NCBI GenBank assembly: GCA_025175895.1
Contig: CM045991.1
Coordinates: 83,873,174-83,937,173, forward strand
DNA from: Wurfbainia villosa
Lineage: Eukaryota; Streptophyta; Magnoliopsida; Zingiberales; Zingiberaceae
DNA: 64,000 nt
Direction of reading: 5' to 3'
A program made the translations under genes and the position numbers. Shown in pieces: positions 23,441 through 34,648 of this stretch (positions are counted from its first letter, which is position 1; every line of letters begins with the position of its first letter). A model generated the notes under the pieces. That model was not told the DNA's origin and did not search any database. It saw nothing but the letters and a program-made list of their open reading frames with translations.

Positions 23441-25257
23441 AATGGGTTAGGATATGCCAACTTTAAATGGATGGGTAGTTAACCTAACCATGGTAAAGGT
23501 GACACTTTAGGTCATTTTCAAGGTTATGGGTACCTTGGAAATAAGTTTGATCTTATATCCTAAAAGATTTTATGATGTGCCAATATCATTTGAGAATTAT
23601 GATAAATTGATCAAATTAGCACAATTTAGGTCTTAGGTCATAGTATGTCATTTTGGATTTTTGGCACACTTGGGGGATTAGTAGTAATATGGCAAAATGG
23701 ACTTAATAATAACAAATGGCAATTAATATTAAAATTTAGGTATTGTTATACCTATACCTTTTATTTTTCATGCTTTATTTGTCATATACCATATCATGAC
23801 ATCATATTTATTTTAATCATATAAAATGTCATGATCATGCTTAGAATTAGGTTTATGTCATGTATGCTTAGATTTATATTTTATGTCATGACATTATGAT
23901 CATTGGCCATGTTTATTTATGCTATCATTTATGCTATGATCATAGTTCATGCATTAATAAAATTGAGTTAAGGACTATAGCATGACTTGAAGTCCCATGT
24001 ATAAGGGAATCAAGTAGTGTTGCCTTAGAAAATGCATGAGGTCTTAAATTAGGATAACCAAAACCCACATCTCACATTACATTGACATGTGTGTGTATTG
24101 ATACATCTTAGACACATGTGAGATGCTAGGAAATGAGTTAAGTTCAAGGTGCATAGTTTTTACATCTAAATGAACTCAAACTCATCTTATACCATGGTGG
24201 ATCATAGGGAAAGCTAATGTGCAAGTCATGCGCATTGAGCCCATTGATTATGATCCAATATAGGTTTTCAAAAATATTTTAGGAAACCTTGGTGAAGTAT
24301 ATCTTCGATAGCAATCACCATTGATGGAGTTGATACAAAGTATGGTCAAAACATTTAACTTTTCAATGGTTTTAAAATTTGTGTCAATCTCCTAATTTTA
24401 TGTGTAATTTAATTTTCAAATATTTTTCACCCATTGTATTTGACATAAGTATTATACATATGAATTTTTGTGATTTTTCGTATTATGAATAATTACTTAT
24501 GAATTTCCGAAATTCATTTTCAATTCTCGATTTCAGATTTGCAGTAAATCACTGATCACGCTATGGCAAATGATTAGTGTCAATGACCAACTAGTGATCA
24601 GAAGAGTCGATTACCAAAGTGATTTCGTGTAAACAAGGTTTGTTTATCCCCGATTTCAGCTATGTTAGGTTACCCTAACTACTCCTAATCCCAGGATATG
24701 CTTTGGAAAGCATTAGAAAGGGTTAAAATCCATTGGATATAGATTAGGAGAGTTATTTAGGGTGTGTATCAATTTAAGGTGTGTGAGAGTTCATATTTGA
24801 CCTTTTGCCCTTAATTTTGATGATTTAGAATTCCTATAGGCTTAGGGACTCTCCAAGGACATTGTTGGTGCAATAGTCAAGGGGGAGCAAGCCTTTACGG
24901 GGAGGTATCCATCATGGGATGATGGATGTGTTCTTCCTCATGAGGGGGAGAATTTTGGGAATGTGAGATGCCCAATTTGGAAATTGGGAAAGTTTATAGG
25001 AAGTCCCTCTTAAGTAATATGAGACTTATCACTAGGAAGAGTAAAGGCATCCTAGGTGTTTTTGGACCAAGGGGGAGATTGTAAGATCTCATTGGGATAT
25101 GAGACATTGACCTCCTTGAGGAGAACCTTTTTGATGTATGTCAAAAAGGGGGAGAATTTATGGGATTACCAATTTGAGAGAATTGATAAGGAGATTTGAG
25201 TTAGGTAGCCTAACTCAATGGTTTTGTGGTTTTTGTCAAACATCAAAAAAGGGAGAT
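23441..25257 (+). mobile_element. Element E 3' non-coding region (no pol)
   Basis: About 1.8 kb between the end of gag and the 3' LTR with no protease, integrase, RT or RNase H in any frame. It is collinear with the corresponding region of element C (56462-57917), so the lack of pol is a shared family trait. Purine runs recur near 24890, 24946, 25069, 25147 and 25247, the last next to the LTR; repeated polypurine tracts before the 3' LTR are a Sirevirus trait. Confidence 0.75.
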
Positions 25258-26695
25258 TGTTGGTGTAATCGGCTTAGATCACGATTGACCAGACTCGAGT
25301 TGGACTCAAGTAGTGCTTTGATGTTTGATAATGTTTTGGGGAGATTGTTGGTGCAATCGACTCGGGTCATGATTGACTGGACTCGAGTTTGACTCGAGTG
25401 GTATTTTGATGTTTGGCGATGGTTTGACCATTGTTTGACTATATTGTTGACATGGGTTGACCATATGATGGAGAAGTCCAAGTCTTATATACTTGTCATG
25501 GAAAGTCCAAGTGGGACACTTGGCAATGGAAAAGTTCAAGTCATGGGTAGTTGGCATGGAAAGTCCAAGCATGGGTCTTAGCAAGGGAAAGTCCAAGCTT
25601 GAGTCTTAGCAAAAGGAAAGTCCAACATGGGTTGTCAAGGGGAGTCCAAGGGGTGATATTAGCGGCGTAAAGTCCAAGTGGGAGTCTTGGCAGCGTAAGC
25701 CCAATGTGCCTTGGCGGGATAGACCAACTTAGCATGACAATAGTCGATAGAAGCACCTGAAGGCTAGTGTATGGATGAACAAGTCATGGATGACTTGGAG
25801 GAATCCGATAGGCGTGAGGCTGACGGAGGTGGCTAGAAAGCTTAGATCTAGGCTAAGGGTGGTCTAGCAAGTATGAGGGCATCATACTTAGTGTTAAAAC
25901 CTCATGGATGAGGTTATCAGTCGACCGATGGGAGTCGATTGGTGTTCAATCAGAAAATATTCGGCAAATGACTACCAAGATTGGATAGTCGATCGATAGT
26001 CGGCGTCACGCATACGTATAGTTCGAGTCGACTGTTAGAGTTTGACAGTCGAGTAATGGCTTGATTAGTCGATTGATGGGCATGATCAATTGATTGATGG
26101 TCTATCTATTGGAACTTATCCAATGTGGCTCGGGCCATCGTGAGACAACGGCTACAGAAGCAGTCGACTGATGGTCGTGATCAGTCGACTGCTAGGCAAA
26201 ATTCAGCCCGAATTCAAGTTATAAAAGCAGTTCGTAGAGAAGGTTTTTGCCATGGTTTCTTAGGGTGATTTGCTGGTGCAATTCAGGGTCAAGTCAGTTC
26301 AAGAAACCAAACAAGCAAGCATCTAAAAGCTCTTTGTAAAGTTTTCTTTACTTGCATTCTATTGTATTTGCTTGTATTTTTGTTGTATTACTATTGTAAT
26401 CTTTGTACGAGATTTCTAAGCCTCTGACGTGTTGTCGAGAAGGAGTTTTATTAGTGGTGTTGTCATCACTCGAGGTCGTTGAGCTCAACCCGTGGAGTAG
26501 GAACCTTGAGGTTCCGAACCACATTATATCATTGTGTTATTGTGCTTATATTTGTGATTGTTTATTTGTTTGTATTATTTCTATATTCCTCTGCGTACTA
26601 ACAATCATAGGCAAGCACGCAAACGAATTCCATCACGCAACGACGAAATGCTATTCACCCCCCTTCCCCCTCTAGCGATCATCAATTTCCCAACA
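25258..26695 (+). repeat. Element E 3' LTR with duplicated start
   Basis: It begins TGTTGGTGTAATCGG and ends CCCAACA. The first 88 bp (25258-25345), including a downstream gagat, are repeated in diverged form from 25346 (TGTTGGTGCAATCGACTCGG). The LTR carries AAGTCCAAG/CTTGG modules at 25480-25700, GTCGAC-type palindromes at 25970-26210, and the ctattcaccccccttccccctctag end typical of the Sirevirus LTRs here. The next bases, gagat (26696-26700), belong to the pol of element M. Confidence 0.8.
26220..26227 (+). promoter_or_regulatory. TATA box of element E LTR
   Basis: TATAAAAG in the context caagttataaaagcag, at the same relative place as the TATA sequences in the LTRs of C (54350 and 58851). 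Confidence 0.5.
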
Positions 26696-26836
26696 GAGAT
26701 CATGTGGAAAAGGGGGACATTGAACTCAACTACATATAATCTAAGTCCAACCTTGCCGACATTTTCACCAAGGCTCTCCCCGAAGTGGATTTTTTATCAC
26801 ATAGGAGAGAACTTGAAATGTGCTTAGTAGAGTAGA
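26696..26836 (+). pseudogene. Element M pol tail (RNase H C-terminus)
   Basis: Reads RDHVEKGDIELNYI, a stop, then SKSNLADIFTKALPEVDF and HRRELEMC before a terminal TAG. This is the C-terminal end of a copia RNase H, very close to the element G version (RDHVARGDNEL, SNLADIFTKPLPE). Upstream coding is displaced by the element E insertion. Its orientation and position show that E lies inside the pol of an older element, M. Confidence 0.82.
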
Positions 26837-27876
26837 GGTGTAGGGTTGCATGATCCTATAGAAAATCTAGGACTATGCTTGTAAGCATCTCACAAAACAT
26901 CTAAGAATCCATGATTTTTGTATTGAGCCACTTAGACATCATGTGAGATGTTAGGAAGATGCACTTGGTTTATCATGCTTGTTATGATGCATTACTATGA
27001 ACCAAAGTGTCATCTAGAGACATTGATCCTTCGTTGGACCAATCATTGGGAAGGCTTGTGTGCAATTGATGTGCATATAGCTCTAAGAACATGATTGAAA
27101 ATGTCAAACAAAATATATTTTAAACTATATTTATTATATTTTGAAAAACAGTTTTCATTTGGTAAGCAAAAGTGGCACAAAGTTTCGAAAAACCTTAAAA
27201 GTTTTTGCTAGTTTTCAAATTTGTGTCAATTTCAAAATATGGAAAAAAAAATATTTTTCAAATTATTTTTCCTTGATATAGAATGACTTTATAAATGTGT
27301 CCACAAATTTTCATGATTTTTCGATGTTTCTTGAATTTTTAATGCATTTCTGAAGTCAGATTGAAAACCTGAACTTGGCGTTGTGATTGGCAAATGAATA
27401 TTGAGTTTTCTACAAAATCATCCTTGACTCTTGTCTTGAGTCCAATGTTAGGTGTCCTAACCCTATGGTATGTTAAGCACAATAAATAAGGAGAAGTAGG
27501 ACTAACTGATGCATGGATTTAGGGGGAGTTTTATTACGCAATCTTTTTCATCCCCAAAATCTATATTATGTTTATTGTTGGTGCAAAGTAAGGATACATT
27601 TCTTATCTATTGTTTCATGCTTTGCTCAACATGTTCTTTACACATCATGAACTATGTCTTGGATTAAGGGGAAGTCATATATCTATCTTATACCTTAGTT
27701 CAAGGCTTGATCAATTTTATTCATTCATGAACTTTTTTTTATGAGTTCTTCTCTTTTTGATGTATGTCAAAGGGGGAGAAGGAGACTTTAAGTTAGAATT
27801 CATATTTGATATATGATTTTTGTGCATGTTTAAATACCTAACTTAAATAATTTCTAAACATCAAAAAGGGGGAGAT
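26837..27876 (+). mobile_element. Element M 3' non-coding region and polypurine tracts
   Basis: No coding signal. It shares segments with the 3' regions of C, E and G (for example the part with catgtgagatgttaggaa and the run ttttcaaa). Purine tracts aaagggggagaagg (near 27769) and aaaaagggggagat (27863-27876) precede the LTR. Confidence 0.7.
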
Positions 27877-28496
27877 TGTTGGTGCAACAATGCCCCAATC
27901 ATTTATGTATTTTGATGTTTGGATAATCATTTATAGTTAGGCAATATTTGTAATCTAACTGTGCATGTGTTAAGTGACAAGAAAATCTTAGTTTGAAGAC
28001 TTGGTAAAGGAAAGTCCAAGTGTGATCTTGGCAAGGAAAGGTCTTAGCAGCATAAGTCCAAGCATGTAGTCTTGGCGGCGTAAAGTCCAAGCGGACCTTG
28101 GCAAGGAAGTCCAAAGGCAAGGTCTTGGCAGCGTAAGTCCAAGCATGTAGTCTTGGCGGCGTAAAGTCCAAGCGGACTTTGGCAAAAGAGAACCTCGAGG
28201 CATGATGAAACCGAGGGAAGCTCTTGGAAGCAAGCGCAAGGATGAAGGAGTCGCGGACTTGGAGGGATCCTGGAGGCGCAAGGCTGAAGGAAGAACTAGA
28301 AGGTTGAGTCTAGGTCTAGGGAGTCGATTTCAAGTATGATTTAATCATACTTGAAGTGTGTCACCAATCGTGCATTGTCCCTGGGCCGATCGATCGACAA
28401 CCAATCAAGATGATCAATTCTATGGTCCAATGATTGCTAGGGTTTGGCAATGATCGTCCACCATCACCGATCGTTATAAGTGGACACGGGCACAGA
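27877..28496 (+). repeat. Element M 3' LTR, first 620 bp (interrupted by element F)
   Basis: It starts TGTTGGTGCAACAATG after a polypurine tract. It contains an 80-85 bp tandem duplication (about 28036-28195) made of aagtccaagcatgtagtc and ggcggcgtaaagtccaagcg modules, then CGATCG-rich sequence at 28385-28475. It stops where the F LTR begins; the remainder should lie beyond the right edge of the window. Confidence 0.75.
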
Positions 28497-28851
28497 TATA
28501 GGGAATCTGATCACGCTCAGAAATATTTTACAAGCACTAAGCAGCAGAAAAATAAGATCCCTCCAGAGATCCATGCGAAAACTATATACTCGTTTTATCG
28601 ATTCTATCCTATAAGAATCGTAGTTACCTTCAATGCGTGCTCTTCTCAATCCCATCAGCAACACTTGCATTCAAAGTTTTCGAATCTCAGCGCGGTCAGT
28701 ATGTCCGCGCCTCCACGGTATCCACACAAACTGTGAGATGGAGTGGAACCAAACTGTGGTGCTAGCCACAAGGTTGGTTCGACCAAGAAGGTAGAAGAAG
28801 AAGAGGAGGAAGATCACAATCAAGCCACACCATTCAAAAACCCACAAAAAT

Positions 28852-28859
28852 CTTTTATA
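28852..28859 (-). promoter_or_regulatory. TATA box of element F LTR
   Basis: The minus strand reads TATAAAAG within gaatataaaagatt. It is the only good TATA match in the U3-like half of this LTR. Confidence 0.45.
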
Positions 28860-29921
28860 TTCAACCATTGAATATGAAAGGTTTTGACTCTTGGTTTCCA
28901 TGGAATTAATAACCGATTAATTCCATCTTAATGATCATGCAACCCCTTCTTAATGGTGAGTCTCACTCAATCCGAATCTGACTTGAGTCTAACTCGAGTC
29001 AGATTCATTGGGTATACCTTGAGTCCTACTCAATCCGAATTTGACTTGAGTCTAACTCGAGTCAGATTCATTGGGTATACCTTGAGTCCCACTCATTGAG
29101 TCTAATCTACATTAGACTCAACCCAATTGAGTCTAATCTACATTAGACTCAACTCGATGGCCCAATGGCTTATCACATGAGTCATCTCCAACTCACATGT
29201 CCTAAGTGTGTGACCCAATAGGTTCTTGTAAGATTGGCAATGTTTATAAAACTCTTTTAGAGATATAAGCAATGAGCGACATCTAGCAATACATCATTGC
29301 TACCCAAGTTACGAGAATGTCGAGATCCGACATAACCTTTCCGTGACTACTATCATGTATGACTCAGTCCTTCTATCCTTGATATATAGATTAATTAATG
29401 AGACATAGACTGTGTCATCCTTTTATCAATCAAGAGTTTTTTGATCTCCAAGTAGACTACTCAACCAAATAAGCTCAATATCTTATATTGATTTATTCGA
29501 GTATGGTCATGCATTTTAGCAGTTCTACTCTATCATGGGGTCCATAGATATCACTTTCGTTACATGGAAGGGATAGATCTCATCTACATCACTCACATCC
29601 CTCCGCATAACTTATTGCATACCTAGTGATCGCCTTTATAGTCACCCCTGTTACGGGTGACGTTTGACGAAGCCAAAGTATACAACTCATTATGTAGGGA
29701 ACCGTAGTGACTTTAGGTCTAAGGATTATTCATACCAATAGTCACATGAGAATGTTTATGACACTTATATAACGATCCATGAAACATTCTCATGGTGGGT
29801 CAATTCAGTACATAGTCTCTAATATGTACTCATGCGTCAACTTGATATCACATATCCATGACTTGTGAGATTAAGTCATCAATTGACCTACATGCTAATC
29901 TCCACGCATTAATATTATCCT

Positions 29922-29923
<2 letters not shown>

Positions 29924-29953
<30 letters not shown>
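29924..29953. repeat. (AT)n microsatellite in the F LTR
   Basis: About 15 uninterrupted AT units. It is absent from the corresponding part of the related B LTR, so it arose within F. Confidence 0.85.
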
Positions 29954-29957
<4 letters not shown>

Positions 29958-30148
29958 CTCTCACTATCAATTCAACCAATTGACATGCTGTAAACCTGAA
30001 CCTACTATTTAAGGACACTATTATATTATTCACATAGCACATATAAGAAATAATATAATAAGTAAACCTTGCCTATTATTAATGAAATATGATACATATG
30101 ATCCCTAATCAATCATCTCATGATTGACACTAAGGGCTGACACTAATA

Positions 30149-30821
30149 ATCTCCCACTAGCACTAGTGTCAATCACTATAATCTCTAAGACCCAATGACC
30201 CAGTATGACCATTATGCTTCCTCTGTGCTAAAGCCTCGGTCAAGGAATCCGTAATGTTAGCATCAGTATCTACTCTGCATATCCGCACATCTCCTCTATC
30301 AATGATCTCTCGAATGAGGTGATACCGTCGTAGTATATGTTTGGAACGCTGGTGAGAACGAGGTTCCTTAGCCTGTGCTATAGCCCCGTTGTTGTCACAA
30401 TAAAGCTCTGTAGGGCTCACAATGCTAGGAACTACACCAAGCTCATAAATAAACTTCCTGATCCAAATAGCCTCCTTTGTCTCATCTGAAGCAGCAATAT
30501 ACTCGACCTCTATAGTAGAATCCGCGATTGTGTCTTGCTTTGAACTCTTCTAGCTCACAACACCACCATTTAAACAAAAGGCATACCCTAACTGTGATCA
30601 GTAATCGTCCTTGTTCGTTTGGAAGCTAGCATCGTTGTAACCCTTTACATCGAGATCCTCATTGCCTTCAAATATCAAAAAATATTCATTGGTTCTTCTC
30701 AAGTACTTAAGAATATTTTTGATGGCTATCCAGTGACTGTCACCTGGATCTGACTGGTACCTGCTAGTCATGCTTAAAGCAAACGAGACATCAGAACAAG
30801 TGCATAGCATGACGTACATAA
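30149..30821 (-). pseudogene. Element F pol, 3' end: RNase H
   Basis: Starts next to the polypurine tract CTAGTGGGAGAT. Read on the minus strand it has YASAIG-type RT tail sequence, SKQDTIADSTIEVEYIAAS (the RNase H acidic motif is kept), YCDNNGAIAQAKEPRSHQR and HLIREIIDRGDVRI. Nonsense codons lie near 30598 and 30551. It is cut by element G at 30822 and continues at 43599 on the other side. Confidence 0.85.
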
Positions 30822-31341
30822 TGTTGGGATCGAGGCTCGCTAGAGGGGGGGGTGAATAGCGAGTTAAAAAATTATAACTCACTTTTGACTACAAAATAGA
30901 GGATTACGCAGCAGAAATAGAAAAACAAGAACACAAAGCACAAACACAACCAAACGCAGGTATTTATATGGTTCAGAACTCAGCAGTTCCTACTCCACGG
31001 GCAGCTCAAAAGGAAAGTCTAATATGTATGATCGGAATCGTTCCGGAGGTGAAAACTTCACCTCTTACAAGCTTACAGTACAATGAATATACTTTAAGAA
31101 TAGTAAGCTAAGTATTAAAAACCAATTACAGATTGCTATCCAGCTTCTTGCTTTGAAGATGAAGTTGTGGCACTTGCAAGAAGATAATCGACAGCGCACT
31201 TGTTGGAGAGAAGGCCAGATGAGAGCGTGGTTTCTTCTTCTCCTTTAGTATGAATCACAGAGAGCTTGTTTTTCTCTAGATGAAAACTGGAGCATTTGCA
31301 TTTTTTAACCAAGTCATTTTCCTCTTCTTTTTTTCTTCTTC

Positions 31342-31349
31342 TTTATATA
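31342..31349 (-). promoter_or_regulatory. TATA box of element G 3' LTR
   Basis: The minus strand reads TATATAAA in cgactatataaag; it is conserved in the 5' LTR at 42291-42298. Confidence 0.5.
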
Positions 31350-31894
31350 GTCGTTTCTTCTAACAAACTTTCTATCTTCCACCATTGGAGCCCTAGAGAC
31401 CACTCCCGACCAAACTCTGGTCACCTGAGCTTGTCCCCATAACTGCCTCAAACTTCTGGTGGTTTGCCAAGAACGGACCCTGCTCCTCCAACCGAAAGTC
31501 AGCGCATTTGAATATTTACTCAAAAGGGAAGCATCCCATTGCCGCCCATCACGAGCTCACCGAGTCCGACTCATGTCCTGTGCTCAAAATACTGGTCGAG
31601 CCCGCAACCATGCTGGGCTCGGTTCTGTGACTAAATCCATAGCTACCAGTCGAGCCGCTACCAAATCGACTTGACTAAAAACTGCTCTGGTGGAAGTGCC
31701 CTGGCGACAATCTGCCCAGGCGACAAAGTGCCCTGGAGCAATCGAGCTCGCAGTTGAGCTGGGCTCAGTTCTGTGTTGTTCCACGTAGTGAGAAGTCGAG
31801 CTGGTAGTCGAGCCAGCTCGATTTTGTGCCTTTGTACAAGAGTGCCAATCGAGCTGATCCGATGGTGGCTCGACTGATACTGGAAATATTTGAA

Positions 31895-32275
31895 GCACAT
31901 GAGTATCTTTCCTAGTAAGCTGTCATTTCAAGCACCCTAGTAAGAGACCAAGCACGTTACGGTGCCTTCTCCAACTAACAAATGCTCTAAGTACCCTAGG
32001 AAAAGAACGAGCGTGTTACTATGCCCTCCTTGCCTAATGAGTTTTCCATGTACCCTAGACAAAGAACGAGTGTGTTACTATGCCCTCTTTGCCTAACGAG
32101 TACTCCCAGTACCCTAGACAAAGAATGAGCGTGTTACTACGCCCTCCTTGCCTAACGAGTATTGGGCCCATGTACCCTAGTAAGAGATCGAGCATATTAC
32201 TGTGCCCTCTCTTACTAAAGAGTACACTAGCTAGAGACCGAGCACTCCCTTGTGCCCTCTCTAACTCCAATGGAG
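31895..32275. repeat. Minisatellite in G 3' LTR, about 60-bp units
   Basis: Five to six imperfect units of the form accctag-aaagaacgagcgtgttacta-gccctccttgcctaacgagta. The partner array in the 5' LTR (about 42895-43165) has one unit fewer, which explains most of the LTR length difference (1874 versus 1832 bp). Confidence 0.8.
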
Positions 32276-32369
32276 AACGAATACGTTACTATGCCCTCTC
32301 CATCACCAAGCTCCTGGGCCTTCGGCCAGCTTGTACTCTTCCTTTACCAAGGTTCCCCCTAGGATTTCT

Positions 32370-32530
32370 CAATTGCAAAGACTCGAGCTTGGACTTTCCA
32401 TTGCCAACCCATGTTGGACTTCTCATGCCAAGACCCATGCTTGGGCTTCCCATGCCAAGACTAAGCTTGGACTTCCCATGCCAACTCCAGGTTGGACTTC
32501 CCATGCCAAGGCCTACCCTTGGATTTCTCA
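32370..32530. repeat. Short repeats of the AAGTCCAAG/CCATGCCAAG type in G 3' LTR
   Basis: Five imperfect units of about 28-30 bp with ttggacttcccatgcca. The same module, on the other strand, is found in the LTRs of E, M and C. Confidence 0.75.
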
Positions 32531-32695
32531 TCCATGGGTCTAATGTCACTCTAAACTTCTAACTTAGTGACCTTAGGTTTGAATCAGTTAAGGTAATGTC
32601 TTGACTACACTCTAGCTCAACCTATATTTCAATTTCCTTGACTTAAACCTTGTTGTTAAACATTGAAACATTCGATGGGCTTGATTGCACTAACA

Positions 32696-33410
32696 ATCTT
32701 CCCCTTTTTGATGTTTGACAACATGGTTTAAGTTTAGGTAATATAAATTCAGTTCGTCTCAAATTCTGAAATATAGCATGAAGTGCAGAAATAGTTCATA
32801 TCAGAAATTTGGCATGAGGTGCAGAAATATTTCATATTAGTAATTTAGCATGAGGTGCAGAAATATTTCATATCAGTAATTTATCATGAGGTGCAGAAAT
32901 ATTTTATATCAGTAATTTAGCATGAGGTGCAGAAATATTTCATATCAGTAATTTATCATTCATGTAATAGGGATGATATAACTTGGAGTGCAGAAATTTT
33001 ACATGTAATGGGAAGAAATTTTCCCCTTTGTTACACATCAAAAAACAAAGGCAACGTCTATTATATCACAAATATCATTAATAACTTTAAACCCATACTC
33101 TCCCCCTTTGTCACATATCAAAAAATTTCCCTAAGGAGGTCAACGTCTCATATCCAAATTGGGTAATCCAAGTTTTTCAATTTCTCCCCCTTATGAGGAA
33201 GAAACACTTCCATCATCCCATGATGGATAGTTCCTCCTAAAGACTTGCTCCCCCTTGACCAATGTCCGTGGGAAGTCCCTAAGCCTATAGGAGCTTTAAA
33301 CCATCAAGGTTAAGGTTAAAGGTTCAACATTGAATTTTCCCTCACCTTGAGTTTGATACATCATTCTGACAACCCTCCTAATCTATAACCAATGAATTTT
33401 CCCCCTTTAA
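32696..33410 (-). promoter_or_regulatory. Element G polypurine tract cluster and 3' non-coding end
   Basis: Minus-strand purine runs of the AAAGGGGGAGA kind occur at 32696-32710 (next to the LTR), 33021-33029, 33099-33109, 33183-33192, 33247-33256 and 33399-33408. Repeated polypurine tracts before the 3' LTR are a known Sirevirus trait. No coding signal. Confidence 0.7.
32773..32956. repeat. 36-bp tandem repeat, about five units
   Basis: Units with gcatgaggtgcagaaatat start at about 32775, 32811, 32847, 32883 and 32919, spaced 36 bp, in the G 3' non-coding region close to the LTR. The inner units are nearly identical. Confidence 0.85.
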
Positions 33411-34648
33411 AATGCTTCCCAAAGCATATCTTAAGGTTAGGAGTGGTTAGAGAACTCAAAGATAGGCAGTTGATTCTGACAGGAATCATTCGACTGCCAC
33501 ACACATCATGATCGATACCAAGATCGATGATCAAACTCCGAGTTTCGGTAGTTTTTACGCCAGTAGTTCTTCATCGTAGTTCTCTCGTGTGGTTTGTCGT
33601 GGTGGTTTTGTGCCGGCGCGCTTTGTCGCGCCAGGCGCTTGCCGCTAAGGCAATTTTGCTCGCCACTGTGGCGATTCACGCCAAGGCGGTTTATCGCCAG
33701 TGGCAATTTTGTCTTGCCGAGCGATCTGCCTCAGGGTACTTCCACCAGGCGTCAGCCGCCAGGCGCGCCTACCGCCGAAGGCTCACGCCAGATAGTCTGC
33801 GCCGCCAGGTAGTATGCCGCCTTGAGTAGTCTCGTCGCCGAGGCGCTTGCCGCTAGGGCAGTTTGTTGCCCATCAGTCGAGTGTCATGGATGGCACTCGA
33901 CTGATAACTAAAATTTCTAAATTTCAATTTTCAGAAATCGAACTTCGAAAAAGCATAAGTAAATGTAAGTAAGTTGAAAATTCATTAAATTTTATACGAA
34001 CATTACTTATCATAAATACAATGGGTGAAAAATGATTGAAAATTAATTTACCCATAAAATAGTGAGTTTGATACAAAGCTCAAAAGTATTGAAAATTTCA
34101 ATGTTTTGGTCCTATTTTGTATCAACTCTCTCAATGGTGATTGCTATCAAAAGATAGATTTCACCAAGGTTTTCTAAAATAGTTTTGAAATGTTATTCTA
34201 ACATGGTGACACTCAGATCTTAGGGTATCTTAGGGTATTGTTAGGCTTGGGGTATAAAATATATGGAAAGCTCCCACTAATACTATAAATTTACCAAACC
34301 GTAGCTCCCCCTCAATCAAACATTCTTTTAGGGTTGATTAGGTGCACACATAACGATTGCACTAACAATGGTGGGATGGAGTCAAGGTTTGAGTTGTTCG
34401 GGTGACGCTAACAAGAATTGCACATACAACAAGAAGTTTGATAGACACTAACCGACTCAACCACACATAATCTATAACAGATCACACAACAAAAAACAAA
34501 ATGAACAAAAAGTTGATGTTCCAAAAAACTGTTTCACAAAAACTATTTTACAGGAACAATCATAGTTAGAAGTTTGAACACACAATCAAATATTCATAGT
34601 ACAACCATCCTAGGTGAATTGACACAATTTGAGATCATTAACGTGATT
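33411..34648 (-). other. Element G 3' non-coding region, inner part
   Basis: No supported gene. It includes a GC-rich patch at 33580-33860 with repeated gccgcca/gccagg motifs, and AT-rich sequence at 33940-34200 that matches the 3' regions of C and E (gggtgaaaaatgattgaaaatt, gatacaaag). The open frames at 33506-33829 come from the low-complexity patch. Confidence 0.5.

Larger units (their letters stand above)
28497..30148 (-). repeat. Element F 3' LTR (1652 bp)
   Basis: It pairs with the start of the 5' LTR at 62530-62671 (shared caagcactaagcag and gatccatgcgaaaactatat). Both terminal dinucleotides are decayed: TA replaces TG at each outer end (TATAGGG at 28497; minus-strand TATTAG at 30148). 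It contains two tandem duplications, one of about 63 bp (28962-29091) and one of about 30 bp (29094-29155). It is a relative of the B LTR. Confidence 0.85.
30822..32695 (-). repeat. Element G 3' LTR (1874 bp)
   Basis: Pairs with 41767-43598. Its left end carries the ctagaggggggggtgaatag motif shared, in orientation-matched form, with the LTR ends of C, E and K. It holds two internal minisatellites (31895-32275 and 32370-32530) and a cluster of AGTCGAG/CTCGAC motifs at 31550-31870. Confidence 0.9.

Noticed and set aside
25346..26695. Solo LTR flanked by GAGAT
   Set aside because: Kept only as an alternative: the left flank is the non-coding region and polypurine tract of a related internal region, so a 3' LTR of element E is the simpler reading.
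31895..32275. CRISPR-like regular repeats
   Set aside because: Contiguous tandem units without unique spacers, inside a plant LTR.
32055..32562. Open frame of 160 codons with repeated peptides
   Set aside because: It is a translation of the LTR minisatellites of G; repeat units of varying length shift the frame in the other LTR.
33580..33860. GC-rich patch with 100-codon frames as an exon
   Set aside because: Composed of gccgcca/gccagg repeats in the 3' non-coding part of G; no homology to a protein family recognised.
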